Assembly: GCF_001580455.1 (NCBI RefSeq)
Contig: NZ_CP010951.1
Span: 2,232,001 to 2,296,000 of the forward strand
DNA from: Ramlibacter tataouinensis
GTDB lineage: Bacteria > Pseudomonadota > Gammaproteobacteria > Burkholderiales > Burkholderiaceae_C
Reading direction: 5' to 3'
Length of the DNA: 64,000 bases
Shown here: in pieces, positions 48,397 to 56,812 of the stretch
Layout of the letters: each line of letters starts with the position of its first letter
How positions within the stretch are numbered: position 1 is the stretch's first letter
Made by a program: the position numbers and the translations under genes
The notes under the pieces: generated by a model
Databases searched by the model: none
The model's input: only the letters and a program-made list of their open reading frames with translations
What the model was told of the DNA's origin: nothing

Positions 48397-48412
48397 TTAC
48401 ATCTGGTGACAT
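48386..48412 (-). promoter_or_regulatory. Tandem CpxR-like direct repeats at the kinase 3' end
   Basis: Read on the minus strand: GTCAC-CAGAT-GTAAT-GCGAT-GTAAA, three repeats with a strict 10-base period. The last two (48400-48386) match the CpxR box GTAAA-N5-GTAAA with one mismatch. They overlap the kinase stop codon (48397-48399) and face the AT-rich region ending at the terminator. OmpR-family response regulators bind such direct repeats. Confidence 0.55.
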
Positions 48413-49584
48413 GGAATGCGGAGCACGAAACAGGCGCCGCCGCCCAAGGGGCTTTCGCAGCGAACCGAACCGTGATGGCGCTGTGCGATCGAGCGCACCA
48501 GGGCCAGGCCCAGCCCGACGCCACCGTGGCGCTCGCTCGCGCCGGGCAGTCGGTAGAAGGGCTCGAAGATGCGCTCCTGCTCTGCCGATGGCACGCCCGG
48601 CCCATGGTCGCGCACCCGAAGCACCGCCTCTGCGCCTTCGCGGCGCAGCTCCACCTCGACGGGTCCCGTGCTGTAGCGCCTGGCGTTCTCGAGCAGGTTG
48701 CGCACGGCGCGCCGCAGCAGCTTGGCGACGCCCTGCACCACCAGCGCGCGGCCGTCGCCGCCCGGGGCCAGCTCCGCATCGGCGCGCGCGCATTCCTCGG
48801 CCGCCAGCCCGGTGAGGTCCACCGCTTCGACCGTTCCCAGCTCGGTTTCGCGCGCATCGAGGCGGCTGGCCAGCAGGATCTCGTCGATGAGTTGGTCGAG
48901 CTCGCCGATGTTGCGCCGGATCTCGTCCTGCGAAGCCTGCGAGGCGCCCGGTCCCATCAGCTCCAGGCCCATGCGGATGCGCGCCAGCGGCGAGCGCAGC
49001 TCATGCGAGGCGTTGGCCAGCAGCGACTTGTGCGCCTTGAGCAGCGCTTCCACGCGCTCCGCGGCGTGGTTGAAGCGTTGCGCCAAGAAGGCCAGCTCGT
49101 CCGAGCCGGATTCCTTGATGCGCACCGACAGGTCGCCCTCGCCCCAGCGCTCCACGCCCTTGCGCAGGTCCTCCAGGCGCTGCGTGAGCCGCCGGATGAT
49201 CGGATAGGTGCCGATGGCCACGGCGACGGCCACCACCGCCAGCATCCACAGCAGCCCGCCGGGGCCGCGCCACCAGCTGCGGGCCGGCGGCGGCTCACCC
49301 GGCGCGCGCGGGCGCCGCGGCAACTGCACGAACAGGGTGCTGCCGTCCTTCATGTCGACCTGGAACTCCACGCCGCGCACCGGGTCGCGCATGGGCCGGG
49401 TGCGGTCCTGGCCCAGTACCTCGCCGGCCTGGTTGCGGATGATCACCTCGCGCTCGGGCACCTGCTCGTTGGACACCCGCAGCAGCCAGCCGAACGCGAG
49501 CGACAGCACCGCCACCGCGGCCACCACCGCGATCCAGATGCGCAGGTACAGGGGGAAGCGAAAGCGCGCCTGCCAGGGAGTCAT
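48397..49584 (-). CDS. Sensor histidine kinase, Cpx/Rst-like
   Basis: A 395-residue inner-membrane kinase: TM1 (about residues 12-35), a periplasmic sensor of only ~75 residues, TM2 (LLWMLAVVAVAVAIGTYPI), a HAMP linker, the phospho-acceptor in LLANASHELRSPLARIRMG (about H190), and an ATPase domain with NLLENARRYS, DHGPGVP and GVGLGLALVRSIAQ. It pairs with the response regulator 27 bases upstream. The Spy-like gene at the head of the cluster points to envelope stress, as in CpxA; the short sensor is less typical. Confidence 0.92.
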   Translation of the reverse strand: MTPWQARFRFPLYLRIWIAVVAAVAVLSLAFGWLLRVSNEQVPEREVIIRNQAGEVLGQDRTRPMRDPVRGVEFQVDMKDGSTLFVQLPRRPRAPGEPPPARSWWRGPGGLLWMLAVVAVAVAIGTYPIIRRLTQRLEDLRKGVERWGEGDLSVRIKESGSDELAFLAQRFNHAAERVEALLKAHKSLLANASHELRSPLARIRMGLELMGPGASQASQDEIRRNIGELDQLIDEILLASRLDARETELGTVEAVDLTGLAAEECARADAELAPGGDGRALVVQGVAKLLRRAVRNLLENARRYSTGPVEVELRREGAEAVLRVRDHGPGVPSAEQERIFEPFYRLPGASERHGGVGLGLALVRSIAQRHHGSVRCESPLGGGACFVLRIPCHQM

Positions 49585-49611
49585 CGCGTGCCGGACATGG
49601 TGTTCACGCCC

Positions 49612-50322
49612 CTAGTCCTGCTGCTTGGCGAAGACATAGCCAACGCCGCGCACCGTGAGGATCCGCTTGGGGTTCTTCGGGTCGGGCTCGATGGCGGCGC
49701 GGATGCGCCCCATGTGCACGTCGATCGAGCGGTCGAAGGCCTCCAGCTCGCGCCCGCGCACGGCTTCCATGATCTGGTCGCGCGTGAGCACGCGGCCGGC
49801 GCGTTCGGCCAGCGCGACCAGCAGGTCGAACTGGTAGGAGGTCAGCTCGCAGGGCTTGCCGGCGACGGTGACGGTGCGCCCGTCGCGGTCGATCTCCAGC
49901 GAGCCGAAGCGCATCAGCTGGGCCGGCGGCGGCGCGCCTTCGCCGCGGCGGCGCAGGATGGCGCGGATGCGGGCCAGCAGCTCGCGCGGCTCGAAGGGCT
50001 TGGGCAGGTAGTCGTCGGCCCCGAGCTCCAGGCCGACGATGCGGTCCATGGGGTCGCCCTTGGCGGTCAGCATCAGGATCGGCACCTGGCCGGCCGGGCC
50101 CGGCAGCGCGCGCAGCCGCCGGCACACCTCCAGGCCATCCAGGTCGGGCAGCATCAAGTCCAGGATCACGAGCTCGGGCGTGGCCGCCGGCGGGTCCTGC
50201 AGCAGCGCCAGTCCGGCCTTGGCGTCCAAGGCGTGCGTCACGCCGAAGCCCGATCGCTCCAGGTACTCGCCCACCATCTGCGCGAGGCGGGCATCGTCTT
50301 CGATCATCAGCAGTTGCTGCAT
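49612..50322 (-). CDS. OmpR-family response regulator, CpxR/RstA-like
   Basis: A 236-residue regulator with receiver domain (acidic pocket E8-D9-D10; phospho-acceptor D55 in LVILDLMLPDLDG; lysine in MLTAKGDP) and a winged-helix DNA-binding domain (ELTSYQFDLLVALAERAGRV ... SIDVHMGRIRAAI ... RGVGYVF). It is the middle gene of spy-like - regulator - kinase. Boxes GTAAA-N5-GTAAA upstream of the cluster and after the kinase are candidate targets. Cognate specificity is inferred from context. Confidence 0.93.
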   Translation of the reverse strand: MQQLLMIEDDARLAQMVGEYLERSGFGVTHALDAKAGLALLQDPPAATPELVILDLMLPDLDGLEVCRRLRALPGPAGQVPILMLTAKGDPMDRIVGLELGADDYLPKPFEPRELLARIRAILRRRGEGAPPPAQLMRFGSLEIDRDGRTVTVAGKPCELTSYQFDLLVALAERAGRVLTRDQIMEAVRGRELEAFDRSIDVHMGRIRAAIEPDPKNPKRILTVRGVGYVFAKQQD

Positions 50323-50365
50323 GCGTCCATGGTAATCAATGAGTGGGGAAGGGCATCGCCGCCCT

Positions 50366-50854
50366 TCAGCGGCGCCAGCGATCCATGCGCGACTTCATGC
50401 GTTCGGCCATTTGGGTGCGCTGTTCGGGCGTGAGCACTTCGGCGGCATCGGCCATGGCCTGGACGATGCGGCGGCTGCTCGCCTCGGCGGCCTGCACGTG
50501 CGCGGCGCGCGCCCGCTCCAGCCCGGCGCGGTCGATCGTCGGCGCGGCCAGCAGCGCCATGCCCTGGCGGCGCGCCTCGCGCGCCTGCTCGCGCAGCGGC
50601 TGCAGGTCCGCCATGGCGGCGCGGGCGATGGCGGTCAGCCGCTCCTTCTGTTCCGGCGTGCCCCCGAGTTCCTGCACCATGCGGTCGATGCGCCACTCCA
50701 TGCGGCGCGCGCGTTCGGCCGGATCGATGGCGCCGCGCCAGCCCTGCGCGGCGGCGGCGCCGGCCGCGCCCAGTGCGCCCAGCGCCGCCAGGCCGGCGAA
50801 CCAGCGCCGGCGCGAGGTGTTGGCAGTCTTGCGGTTACTTGCGGTGTCGTCCAT
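50366..50854 (-). CDS. Spy/CpxP-family periplasmic protein
   Basis: A 162-residue exported helical protein. NTSRRRWFAGLAALGALGAA is a signal sequence with a twin arginine. The mature part contains two LTxxQ-type motifs (GTPEQKERLTAIARAAM and VLTPEQRTQMAERMKSRM), the hallmark of Spy/CpxP chaperones and metal sensors. It probably binds unfolded proteins or the kinase sensor in the periplasm. I use ATG 50852-50854, preceded by GGAG, over an ATG 30 bases upstream. The two ATGs lie in a direct repeat, CCATGGTGGC (50851-50860 and 50881-50890). Confidence 0.85.
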   Translation of the reverse strand: MDDTASNRKTANTSRRRWFAGLAALGALGAAGAAAAQGWRGAIDPAERARRMEWRIDRMVQELGGTPEQKERLTAIARAAMADLQPLREQAREARRQGMALLAAPTIDRAGLERARAAHVQAAEASSRRIVQAMADAAEVLTPEQRTQMAERMKSRMDRWRR

Positions 50855-50920
50855 GGTGGCTCCGAGAGAACTTCTCGAAGCCATGGTGGCGAGCGCCGAT
50901 CACCGGCGCTTGAAGCGGGC

Positions 50921-50935
50921 GTAAAGTTAGGTAAA
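50921..50935. promoter_or_regulatory. Perfect CpxR-type box GTAAA-N5-GTAAA
   Basis: GTAAAGTTAGGTAAA reads on the plus strand 67 bases before the Spy-like start and exactly matches the CpxR consensus. On the transcribed (minus) strand it reads TTTAC-N5-TTTAC, so its orientation is opposite to that of the E. coli cpxP promoter site. It is the best candidate for autoregulation of the spy/two-component operon. Confidence 0.65.
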
Positions 50936-50992
50936 CGGCCGTGCCCGAGTCTGTCGACGGCGCGCACCGCCCCGGCGATCAGCGGCGAGGGG

Positions 50993-51193
50993 TCAGGAAG
51001 AATCCTTGCGCATGGCGCGCCATGCCGCCAGCTTGCGCTCGATCATCTTGAGCTTGGACAGCGCGGTGAGCGAACCCTCGCCCGACTTTTGGTCGTCGTC
51101 CACGCGATAGCTGGCGCGGCGCTCGCGGCGCGGGGCGTCCTTCGCTTGGGCTTGGGCTTCGCCTGTCGGCTTGTCGCTGGGTTGCTCCACCAC
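50993..51193 (-). CDS. Small charged protein of unknown function (66 aa)
   Basis: A 66-residue hydrophilic protein: PSDKPTGEAQAQAKDAPRRE, then a helical end (SLTALSKLKMIERKLAAWRA). No signal peptide, membrane span or known motif. Two consecutive GTG starts (51191-51193, 51188-51190) follow an AGGTGA that is unusually close. A TAGGA-GTAA-TCCTA palindrome lies about 80 bases upstream. Its codon use resembles real genes, but it remains tentative. Confidence 0.45.
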   Translation of the reverse strand: MVEQPSDKPTGEAQAQAKDAPRRERRASYRVDDDQKSGEGSLTALSKLKMIERKLAAWRAMRKDSS

Positions 51194-51269
51194 TCACCTG
51201 ACGGTTGTTGCCTGACGACTCTATGGGCGCGCTTCCGTGCACCTTGTAGGGGCGGGCTGTCCCCGGCGG

Positions 51270-51283
51270 TAGGAGTAATCCTA
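51270..51283. promoter_or_regulatory. Palindrome TAGGA-GTAA-TCCTA
   Basis: A perfect 5-base-arm inverted repeat between ampG and the 66-codon gene. It has the same TAGGR-N4-YCCTA form as the element at 3165-3178, which precedes another small orphan gene. It could be a promoter-proximal regulator site. Confidence 0.4.
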
Positions 51284-51294
51284 TTGTTGCGGCC

Positions 51295-52629
51295 TCATTC
51301 GGGGCCTTGGAGGCGCGACGCCAGCCAGACCAGCACCAGCACCGGCACGCCCAGCAGCGCGGTGGCCGAGAAGAAGCTGGCATAGCCGTAGGCATCGACG
51401 TACTGGCCGGAGAAGCCCGCCAGCCACTTGGGCAGCAGCAGCATGATCGAGCTGAACAGCGCGTACTGCGTGGCCGAGTAGTTGACGTTGGTGAGGCTGG
51501 AGAGATAGGCGATGAAGGCGGCCGAGGCGATGCCCGAGGACAGGTTGTCGGCCGAGACCACCAGGATGAGCCCCTGCAGGTCGTGCCCGCGCGAGCCGAG
51601 CCAGGCGAACAGCAGGTTGCTGGCCGCGCTCAGCACGGCGCCCAGCATCAGCACCCGCATCACGCCCATGCGCACGGCCATGGCGCCGCCGACGAAGGCG
51701 CCCACCAGCGTCATGATCACGCCGAACACCTTGCTGACGGCCGCCACCTCGTCCTTGGTGTAGCCCATGTCCACGTAGAACGGGTTGGCCATGATGCCCA
51801 TCACCACGTCGCTGATCCGGTACACCGCGATCAGCGCCAGGATGAGGACGGCCTGCCAACGGTAGCGCCGCAGGAAGTCGGCGAAGGGCCCGATCAGCAC
51901 GTCGCGCAGCCAGGCCGCCGGATCGCGCGGCGGCGCCGGCGGGGCGCGCTTCGGCTCGGGCGACAGCAGCACGGTGAACACGCCCACCAGCATCGAAGCG
52001 GCCATCGCCAGGTAGGCGGTGTGCCAGGCCGCGTGCTGGTAGGCGGCCGCGTTGGGCACTTCGGCGCGGGCTGCGATCCACAGCACGCCGGCGCCGGCCC
52101 AGATCATGGCCAGCCGGTAGCCGGTCTGGTAGGCCGCGGCCAGCGCGCCCTGCCGCCGGGCATCGGCCGACTCGATGCGGAAGGCGTCGAGCGCGATGTC
52201 CTGGGTGGCCGAGCCGAAGGCCACCACCAAAGCGCACCACACGACCGCCTGGAGCGAGGCCCGGGGATCGCTGCCGGCCATGCCGACCAGGCCGCCGATG
52301 ATCACGGCCTGCGCCAGCAGCAGCCAGGCGCGGCGCCGCCCCAGCCAGCGTGTCAGCAGCGGGATCGGCAGGCGGTCGACCAGCGGCGCCCAGGCCCACT
52401 TGAAGGCATAGGCCAGCCCGACCCAGGACAGGTAGCCGATGGTGGTGCGATCGATGCCCGCCTCGCGCAGCCAGAAGCTGAGCGTGCCCAGCACCAGCAG
52501 CAGCGGCAGCCCGGCGGAAAAGCCGAGGAACAGCATGCGCAGCGTAGCGGGTTCCGCATATACGCGAAAGGTTTCACCCCAGGTGGCGGGGCGTTCGGTC
52601 TGAGGCTGGGTAATGGAGTTGTCCGACAT
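51295..52629 (-). CDS. ampG: AmpG-family muropeptide MFS permease
   Basis: A 444-residue permease importing anhydro-muropeptides for peptidoglycan recycling. LRMLFLGFSAGLPLLLVLGT, LSFWLREAGIDRTTIGYLSW and VAFGSATQDIALDAFRIESA are AmpG signatures. SADNLSSGIASAAFIAYLSS is conserved near the C-terminus. It is shorter than E. coli AmpG (491 residues). ATG 52627-52629 is divergent from the M48 protease gene, 33 bases away; the two share a compact promoter. Confidence 0.9.
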   Translation of the reverse strand: MSDNSITQPQTERPATWGETFRVYAEPATLRMLFLGFSAGLPLLLVLGTLSFWLREAGIDRTTIGYLSWVGLAYAFKWAWAPLVDRLPIPLLTRWLGRRRAWLLLAQAVIIGGLVGMAGSDPRASLQAVVWCALVVAFGSATQDIALDAFRIESADARRQGALAAAYQTGYRLAMIWAGAGVLWIAARAEVPNAAAYQHAAWHTAYLAMAASMLVGVFTVLLSPEPKRAPPAPPRDPAAWLRDVLIGPFADFLRRYRWQAVLILALIAVYRISDVVMGIMANPFYVDMGYTKDEVAAVSKVFGVIMTLVGAFVGGAMAVRMGVMRVLMLGAVLSAASNLLFAWLGSRGHDLQGLILVVSADNLSSGIASAAFIAYLSSLTNVNYSATQYALFSSIMLLLPKWLAGFSGQYVDAYGYASFFSATALLGVPVLVLVWLASRLQGPE

Positions 52630-52662
52630 GACTGATGGGCGTGGGTCATTATTGTCGAATGC

Positions 52663-53583
52663 ATGTGCAGCCACTGCCATTCCCTCGGTCCCTGGGCCCT
52701 GCAACGCCGCGGGTTGCTGGTGGCGCTGGGGGCGATCGGCGCGTCCGCCGCGATGCCTGCGTTCGCGCAGGTGAATGTCGGCGAGGCGTCGAGCCTGCGC
52801 AACCTGGTGCCGGCCGGCGAGCTGGAAGCGGCCGCCTCCCAGCAGTACGCCGAGCTGATCGACATGGCACGCCAGAAGCGCGCGCTGGCGCCCGAGAACC
52901 ACCCGCAGCTGCAGAAACTGCGCACCATGACCACGCGCATGGTCGCGCACAGCGCGCGCTGGAACGATCGCGCGCGCCAGTGGCAGTGGGAGGTGAACCT
53001 GATCGGCAGCAAGCAGGTCAATGCCTTTTGCATGCCGGGCGGCAAGATCGCCGTGTTCACCGGCCTGATCGACCAGCTTCAGCTCACCGATGACGAGACC
53101 GCCATGGTCCTGGGCCACGAGATCGCGCATGCACTGCGCGAGCATGCGCGGGCCCGTATCGTCAAGAGCCAGGGCACCGGCGCGGCCCTGTCGATCGGCG
53201 CCGCGCTGCTCGGCCTGGGCAACATCGGCGACCTGGCCGCCAACGTCGGCACCCAGCTGCTCACGCTGAAGTACAGCCGCAGCGACGAAACCGACGCCGA
53301 CCTGGTGGGCCTGGAACTCGCCGCGCGGGCCGGCTTCAATCCCGACGCTTCGATCGCCCTGTGGCAGAAGATGGGGGCCGTGCAGGGCGAGGGCGGGCCG
53401 GCCTTCCTGTCGACGCACCCGACCGGCCCGGACCGCATGGCGCGCCTGCGCGACAACGTGCCGCGCGTGCGTGGGCTGTACCAGCAGGCGATCGCGGGGA
53501 CGCCGGCGGCGACCGGGACCGGCATGCCGCCGGCCACCCCGGTGGCACCGGCGACCGCCACCCCGGCGACAGTGGCTCGCTAG
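52663..53583 (+). CDS. M48-family periplasmic metallopeptidase
   Basis: A 306-residue exported protease. LLVALGAIGASAAMPAFAQV is the signal-peptide core. The zinc motif is HEIAH (H152, E153, H156) in MVLGHEIAHALREHARARI, with the third ligand region SRSDETDADLVGLELAARAG, and FLSTHPTGPDRMARLRD as in LoiP/YcaL/BepA relatives. The tail (about 40 residues) is rich in P, A and T. It probably degrades misfolded outer-membrane proteins. MCSHCHS at the very start may not be the true N-terminus. Confidence 0.9.
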   Translation: MCSHCHSLGPWALQRRGLLVALGAIGASAAMPAFAQVNVGEASSLRNLVPAGELEAAASQQYAELIDMARQKRALAPENHPQLQKLRTMTTRMVAHSARWNDRARQWQWEVNLIGSKQVNAFCMPGGKIAVFTGLIDQLQLTDDETAMVLGHEIAHALREHARARIVKSQGTGAALSIGAALLGLGNIGDLAANVGTQLLTLKYSRSDETDADLVGLELAARAGFNPDASIALWQKMGAVQGEGGPAFLSTHPTGPDRMARLRDNVPRVRGLYQQAIAGTPAATGTGMPPATPVAPATATPATVAR

Positions 53584-53593
53584 GGGCAGGCGC

Positions 53594-54496
53594 TCAGGCG
53601 GTGGCCCGGCTTGCCGCGACGGAGCGGGCCGGCCACAACACCGAGGCGATTGCCACCACCATCAAGGCGACGGCGGCCCAGTCCTGCCAGTGCAGGCGCT
53701 CGCCCAGCCACAGCGCGCCGCTGAACACGCCCAGCACGGGGATGAACATCACGCTCAGGGTCGAGGCCACCGGCGGCAGCGAACGCGCCAGGGAGAACCA
53801 GGCCGCGTGCGCATAGCCGAAGATCAGGACGGCGTTGTAGGCGATGGCCCAGCCCACCGCCGGCGCGGGTCGCGTCCATTGGCTGCTTTCGAAGGCGGCG
53901 GCCCCCGTGCTCAGCACCACGCCGGTGATCACCGTCATCCAGAACGACAGGGTGAGGGTCGGCACGTCGATGCGGCTGCGGCGCAGCGCCTGCGTGCCCA
54001 GCGCCCAGACGCCGGCGGCGAACAGGGCGAGCGCCACGCCGGCCGGCCGCCCGGCCAGGTTGGTGAACTCGTGCCAGAGCAGCAGGGCCACGCCGAGCGC
54101 CGCGGCGCCCACGCCCAGCCAGCCGCGGCGGCTCAGGGCCGTGCCGAACAGCAGCGCGCCGATCACCGCGGAGAAGATCGGCATGGTGTAGCCCAGGATG
54201 GCGGCGCGGCCGCTGGAGAGCGAACGCACCGCCAGGATGATGCACACGTGCCAGACCAGCATGTTGGTGAGCGTGAGCCAGGCGAACTCGGGCCAATGGC
54301 GCCGGGGCAGCCGGAACGGCACCTTGAGCACCACCAGCGCCAGCGCCAGCACCGGCACGCCCAGCACGATCGAGGCCGCGCGGAACGTCAGCGGCGGCCA
54401 GTGGCTGACGCCGACTTTCATCACCGGCCAGTTGATGCCCCACGCCAGCGTGAGAAGGACCAGGGTGGCGAGCTGTCGGGAACTCAGGCGCTGCAT
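53594..54496 (-). CDS. EamA/DMT-family transporter
   Basis: A 300-residue ten-span permease. LATLVLLTLAWGINWPVMKV and LGYTMPIFSAVIGALLFGTA belong to the first EamA repeat, and AVLIFGYAHAAWFSLARSLP to the second. The substrate is unknown; this branch includes amino acid or nucleoside exporters. It converges with the M48 gene and is divergent from pyrF (73 bases between starts). ATG 54494-54496. Confidence 0.88.
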   Translation of the reverse strand: MQRLSSRQLATLVLLTLAWGINWPVMKVGVSHWPPLTFRAASIVLGVPVLALALVVLKVPFRLPRRHWPEFAWLTLTNMLVWHVCIILAVRSLSSGRAAILGYTMPIFSAVIGALLFGTALSRRGWLGVGAAALGVALLLWHEFTNLAGRPAGVALALFAAGVWALGTQALRRSRIDVPTLTLSFWMTVITGVVLSTGAAAFESSQWTRPAPAVGWAIAYNAVLIFGYAHAAWFSLARSLPPVASTLSVMFIPVLGVFSGALWLGERLHWQDWAAVALMVVAIASVLWPARSVAASRATA

Positions 54497-54569
54497 GGGT
54501 GCGCATTGTCGCCGCGGCGGGGTGTCCGGTGGGACAGGACACCGGGTGCGCCCGATAGAATGACGGTTC

Positions 54570-55400
54570 ATGACTTTCATGCAGATGCTGCAGGCGGCGC
54601 AGCAACGCAACGGCTCCATGCTGTGCGTGGGACTCGATCCCGACCCCGCCCGTTTCCCCGCCGCCCTCAAAGGCGACCCCTCCCGCATCTTCGACTTCTG
54701 CGCGCGCATCGTCGACGCGACCGCCGACCTGGTGATCGCCTTCAAGCCGCAGATCGCCTATTTCGCGGCGCACGGCGCCGAACTGCAGCTGGACCGGCTG
54801 ATGCGCCACATGCGCAGTGCCGCGCCGCACGTGCCCGTGATCCTGGACGCCAAGCGCGGCGACATCGGCTCGACCGCGGAGCAGTACGCCAAGGAGGCCT
54901 TCGAGCGCTACGGCGCCGACGCCGTCACGCTCTCGCCCTTCATGGGGTTCGACTCGGTGCAGCCCTACCTGAAATACGAAGGCAAGGGCGCATTCCTCCT
55001 GTGCCGCACCTCCAACCCCGGCGGCGACGACCTGCAGAACCAGCGGCTGGCCGGGGTCGACGGCCAGCCGCTGCTGTACGAACACATCGCCCGGCTGGCG
55101 CAGGGCCCGTGGAACCTCAATGGCCAGCTCGGGCTGGTGGTGGGCGCCACCTACCCGGCGGAAATCGAACGCGTCCGGCAGCTGGCGCCCACGCTGCCGC
55201 TGCTGATTCCCGGCGTCGGCGCCCAGGGTGGGGATGCCGCGGCCACGGTGAAGGCGGGCTGGCGCACCGACGCGCCCATCGTGGTGAACTCCTCGCGCGC
55301 CATTCTTTACGCCAGCGCCGGCGACGATTTCGCCGATGCGGCCCGGCGCGAGGCGCAGCGCACGCGCGAGCAGCTGCAGGCCGCGCGGGCCGCCGGCTAG
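54570..55400 (+). CDS. pyrF: Orotidine 5'-phosphate decarboxylase (type 2)
   Basis: A 276-residue OMP decarboxylase, the last step of UMP synthesis. The catalytic block is VPVILDAKRGDIGSTAEQYA (K95 central, with neighbouring aspartates). MLCVGLDPDPARFPAALKGD and IPGVGAQGGDAAATVKAGW are typical of the longer group-III/type-2 enzymes rather than the ~240-residue E. coli type. It is a stand-alone gene ending 4 bases from the convergent LysR gene. Confidence 0.94.
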   Translation: MTFMQMLQAAQQRNGSMLCVGLDPDPARFPAALKGDPSRIFDFCARIVDATADLVIAFKPQIAYFAAHGAELQLDRLMRHMRSAAPHVPVILDAKRGDIGSTAEQYAKEAFERYGADAVTLSPFMGFDSVQPYLKYEGKGAFLLCRTSNPGGDDLQNQRLAGVDGQPLLYEHIARLAQGPWNLNGQLGLVVGATYPAEIERVRQLAPTLPLLIPGVGAQGGDAAATVKAGWRTDAPIVVNSSRAILYASAGDDFADAARREAQRTREQLQAARAAG

Positions 55401-55404
55401 CGTT

Positions 55405-56262
55405 CTAAGCCCGAACCGCGCCGCGGAAGGCCGCCGACAGCGCAGCCAGCGCGGCGCGCGGCCGGCCGTCCTTGACCCGCGAGTGCAGCAGCACCGGCAG
55501 GCGCGGCAGCTCGGGAAGTCCCAGCCGGGAGCCGACGTCCATCGCGCCAAAGGGCAGCATGCGCGGCGCCAGGGCCGCCACGCCGAGCCCCGCCATGACG
55601 GCCGCAGCGACGGCCGCCACGCCGCCGCCGACGAAGATTTCCGTCCAGGGCACGCGCGCCGCATCGAGCAGCTGCCCGGCCATCACCCGCACGCCGCAGG
55701 GCTCGGCCAGGGTGCAAATCGGCAAGGGCTCGCCGGCGCGATGCTGCCAGGCCGGCGCCGCGAACCAGCCGAACCTCTCTTCGGCCAGCAGTTCGCCGTC
55801 GCTGCGCCCGGCATGCAGGCGCACGATCACCGTGTCGAATTCGCGCCGGTCGAAGCATTGCAGCAGCTCGCCCGACGAGCCGATCCGGATCTCGATCAAC
55901 AGCTGCGGGTCCTGCGCGTTCATGCGCGCGATCAGCGCCGGGAGCTCCGGTCCCGCCACATGGTCGCTGATGCCGATGGTGAGGCGCTGCCGCGCGCCGG
56001 CCACTTCGGCGAGCGCGCGGTCGTGGGCCTCCAGCAGCTCGCGGGCGTGGTCGAGAAAGGCGGCGCCGCGCGCCGACAGCTGCACATAGCGCGGCGTGCG
56101 CTCCAGGAGCCGCCAGCCGAGCCTGTCTTCGAGCCGCTTCAGCTTCAGGCTGACCGCGGCCTGCGTCGTCCGCATCGCTTCGGCCGCGCGGGTGAAACTG
56201 CCCAACTCGGCAATGCGGACGAATGCCTGGACGGCATCCAGGTCGAGCGGGCGATCGTTCAT
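55405..56262 (-). CDS. LysR-family transcriptional regulator
   Basis: A 285-residue LTTR: an HTH at about residues 8-65 (AFVRIAELGSFTRAAEAMRT, TQAAVSLKLKRLEDRLGWRL) and an effector domain. QCFDRREFDTVIVRLHAGRS is the hinge region. It is divergent from a tautomerase gene (98 bases between starts) and by the usual LTTR logic probably controls it. The intergenic region is AT-richer and holds T-N11-A-type spacing (TTATCTTTGATATC near 56272). ATG 56260-56262. Confidence 0.9.
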   Translation of the reverse strand: MNDRPLDLDAVQAFVRIAELGSFTRAAEAMRTTQAAVSLKLKRLEDRLGWRLLERTPRYVQLSARGAAFLDHARELLEAHDRALAEVAGARQRLTIGISDHVAGPELPALIARMNAQDPQLLIEIRIGSSGELLQCFDRREFDTVIVRLHAGRSDGELLAEERFGWFAAPAWQHRAGEPLPICTLAEPCGVRVMAGQLLDAARVPWTEIFVGGGVAAVAAAVMAGLGVAALAPRMLPFGAMDVGSRLGLPELPRLPVLLHSRVKDGRPRAALAALSAAFRGAVRA

Positions 56263-56360
56263 TTCGAATGATTATCTTTGATATCTCTTTCCATAGCTTG
56301 TGAAAATGGACAGGCGGCATTTCAATGCCTTGGCCAGCACAGCCAGGAAAGGACGCTCGA

Positions 56361-56741
56361 ATGCCGCTGCTTCACATCTCACTGCGCGCCGGAAAGCCGG
56401 AAGCCTACCGGCAGGCCATCTTCGACGGCCTGTACCGCGCGATGCGCGAAACCTTCAACGTGCCCGAAGACGACCAGTTCATGGCTGCCACCGAGCATGA
56501 GGCGGCCAACTTCCGCTACGGCGCCTCCTACCTCGGCGTCGCCCGCAGCGACGACCTCGTCTTCATCCAGATCACCGCCAACGACACCCGCACCCTGGAC
56601 CAAAAGAAGGCGCTGTTCCGGCGGATCGCGGAACTGCTTGGCGACAAGCCCGGCCTCCGGCCGGAGGACGTGTTCGTGAGCCTGGTCGAAGTCGCCAAAG
56701 AGAACTGGTCCCTGGGCAATGGCGTCGCGCACTACGCTTGA
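56361..56741 (+). CDS. Tautomerase-superfamily protein
   Basis: A 126-residue member of the 4-oxalocrotonate tautomerase / MIF-like superfamily of the ~130-residue type. MPLLHISLRAGKPEAYRQAI exposes catalytic proline 1 after methionine loss. The block FNVPEDDQFMAATEHEAANF is characteristic of the longer members. The substrate is unknown. ATG 56361-56363, with AGGAAAGG upstream. It is divergent from the LysR gene that probably regulates it. Confidence 0.88.
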   Translation: MPLLHISLRAGKPEAYRQAIFDGLYRAMRETFNVPEDDQFMAATEHEAANFRYGASYLGVARSDDLVFIQITANDTRTLDQKKALFRRIAELLGDKPGLRPEDVFVSLVEVAKENWSLGNGVAHYA

Positions 56742-56812
56742 GGCTGCCGTACGCAGCCGCCGCCCGCCCGCCGGGCTGCGGATGACGCCTGACGTCTGGC
56801 GCGAGCGGCGCG

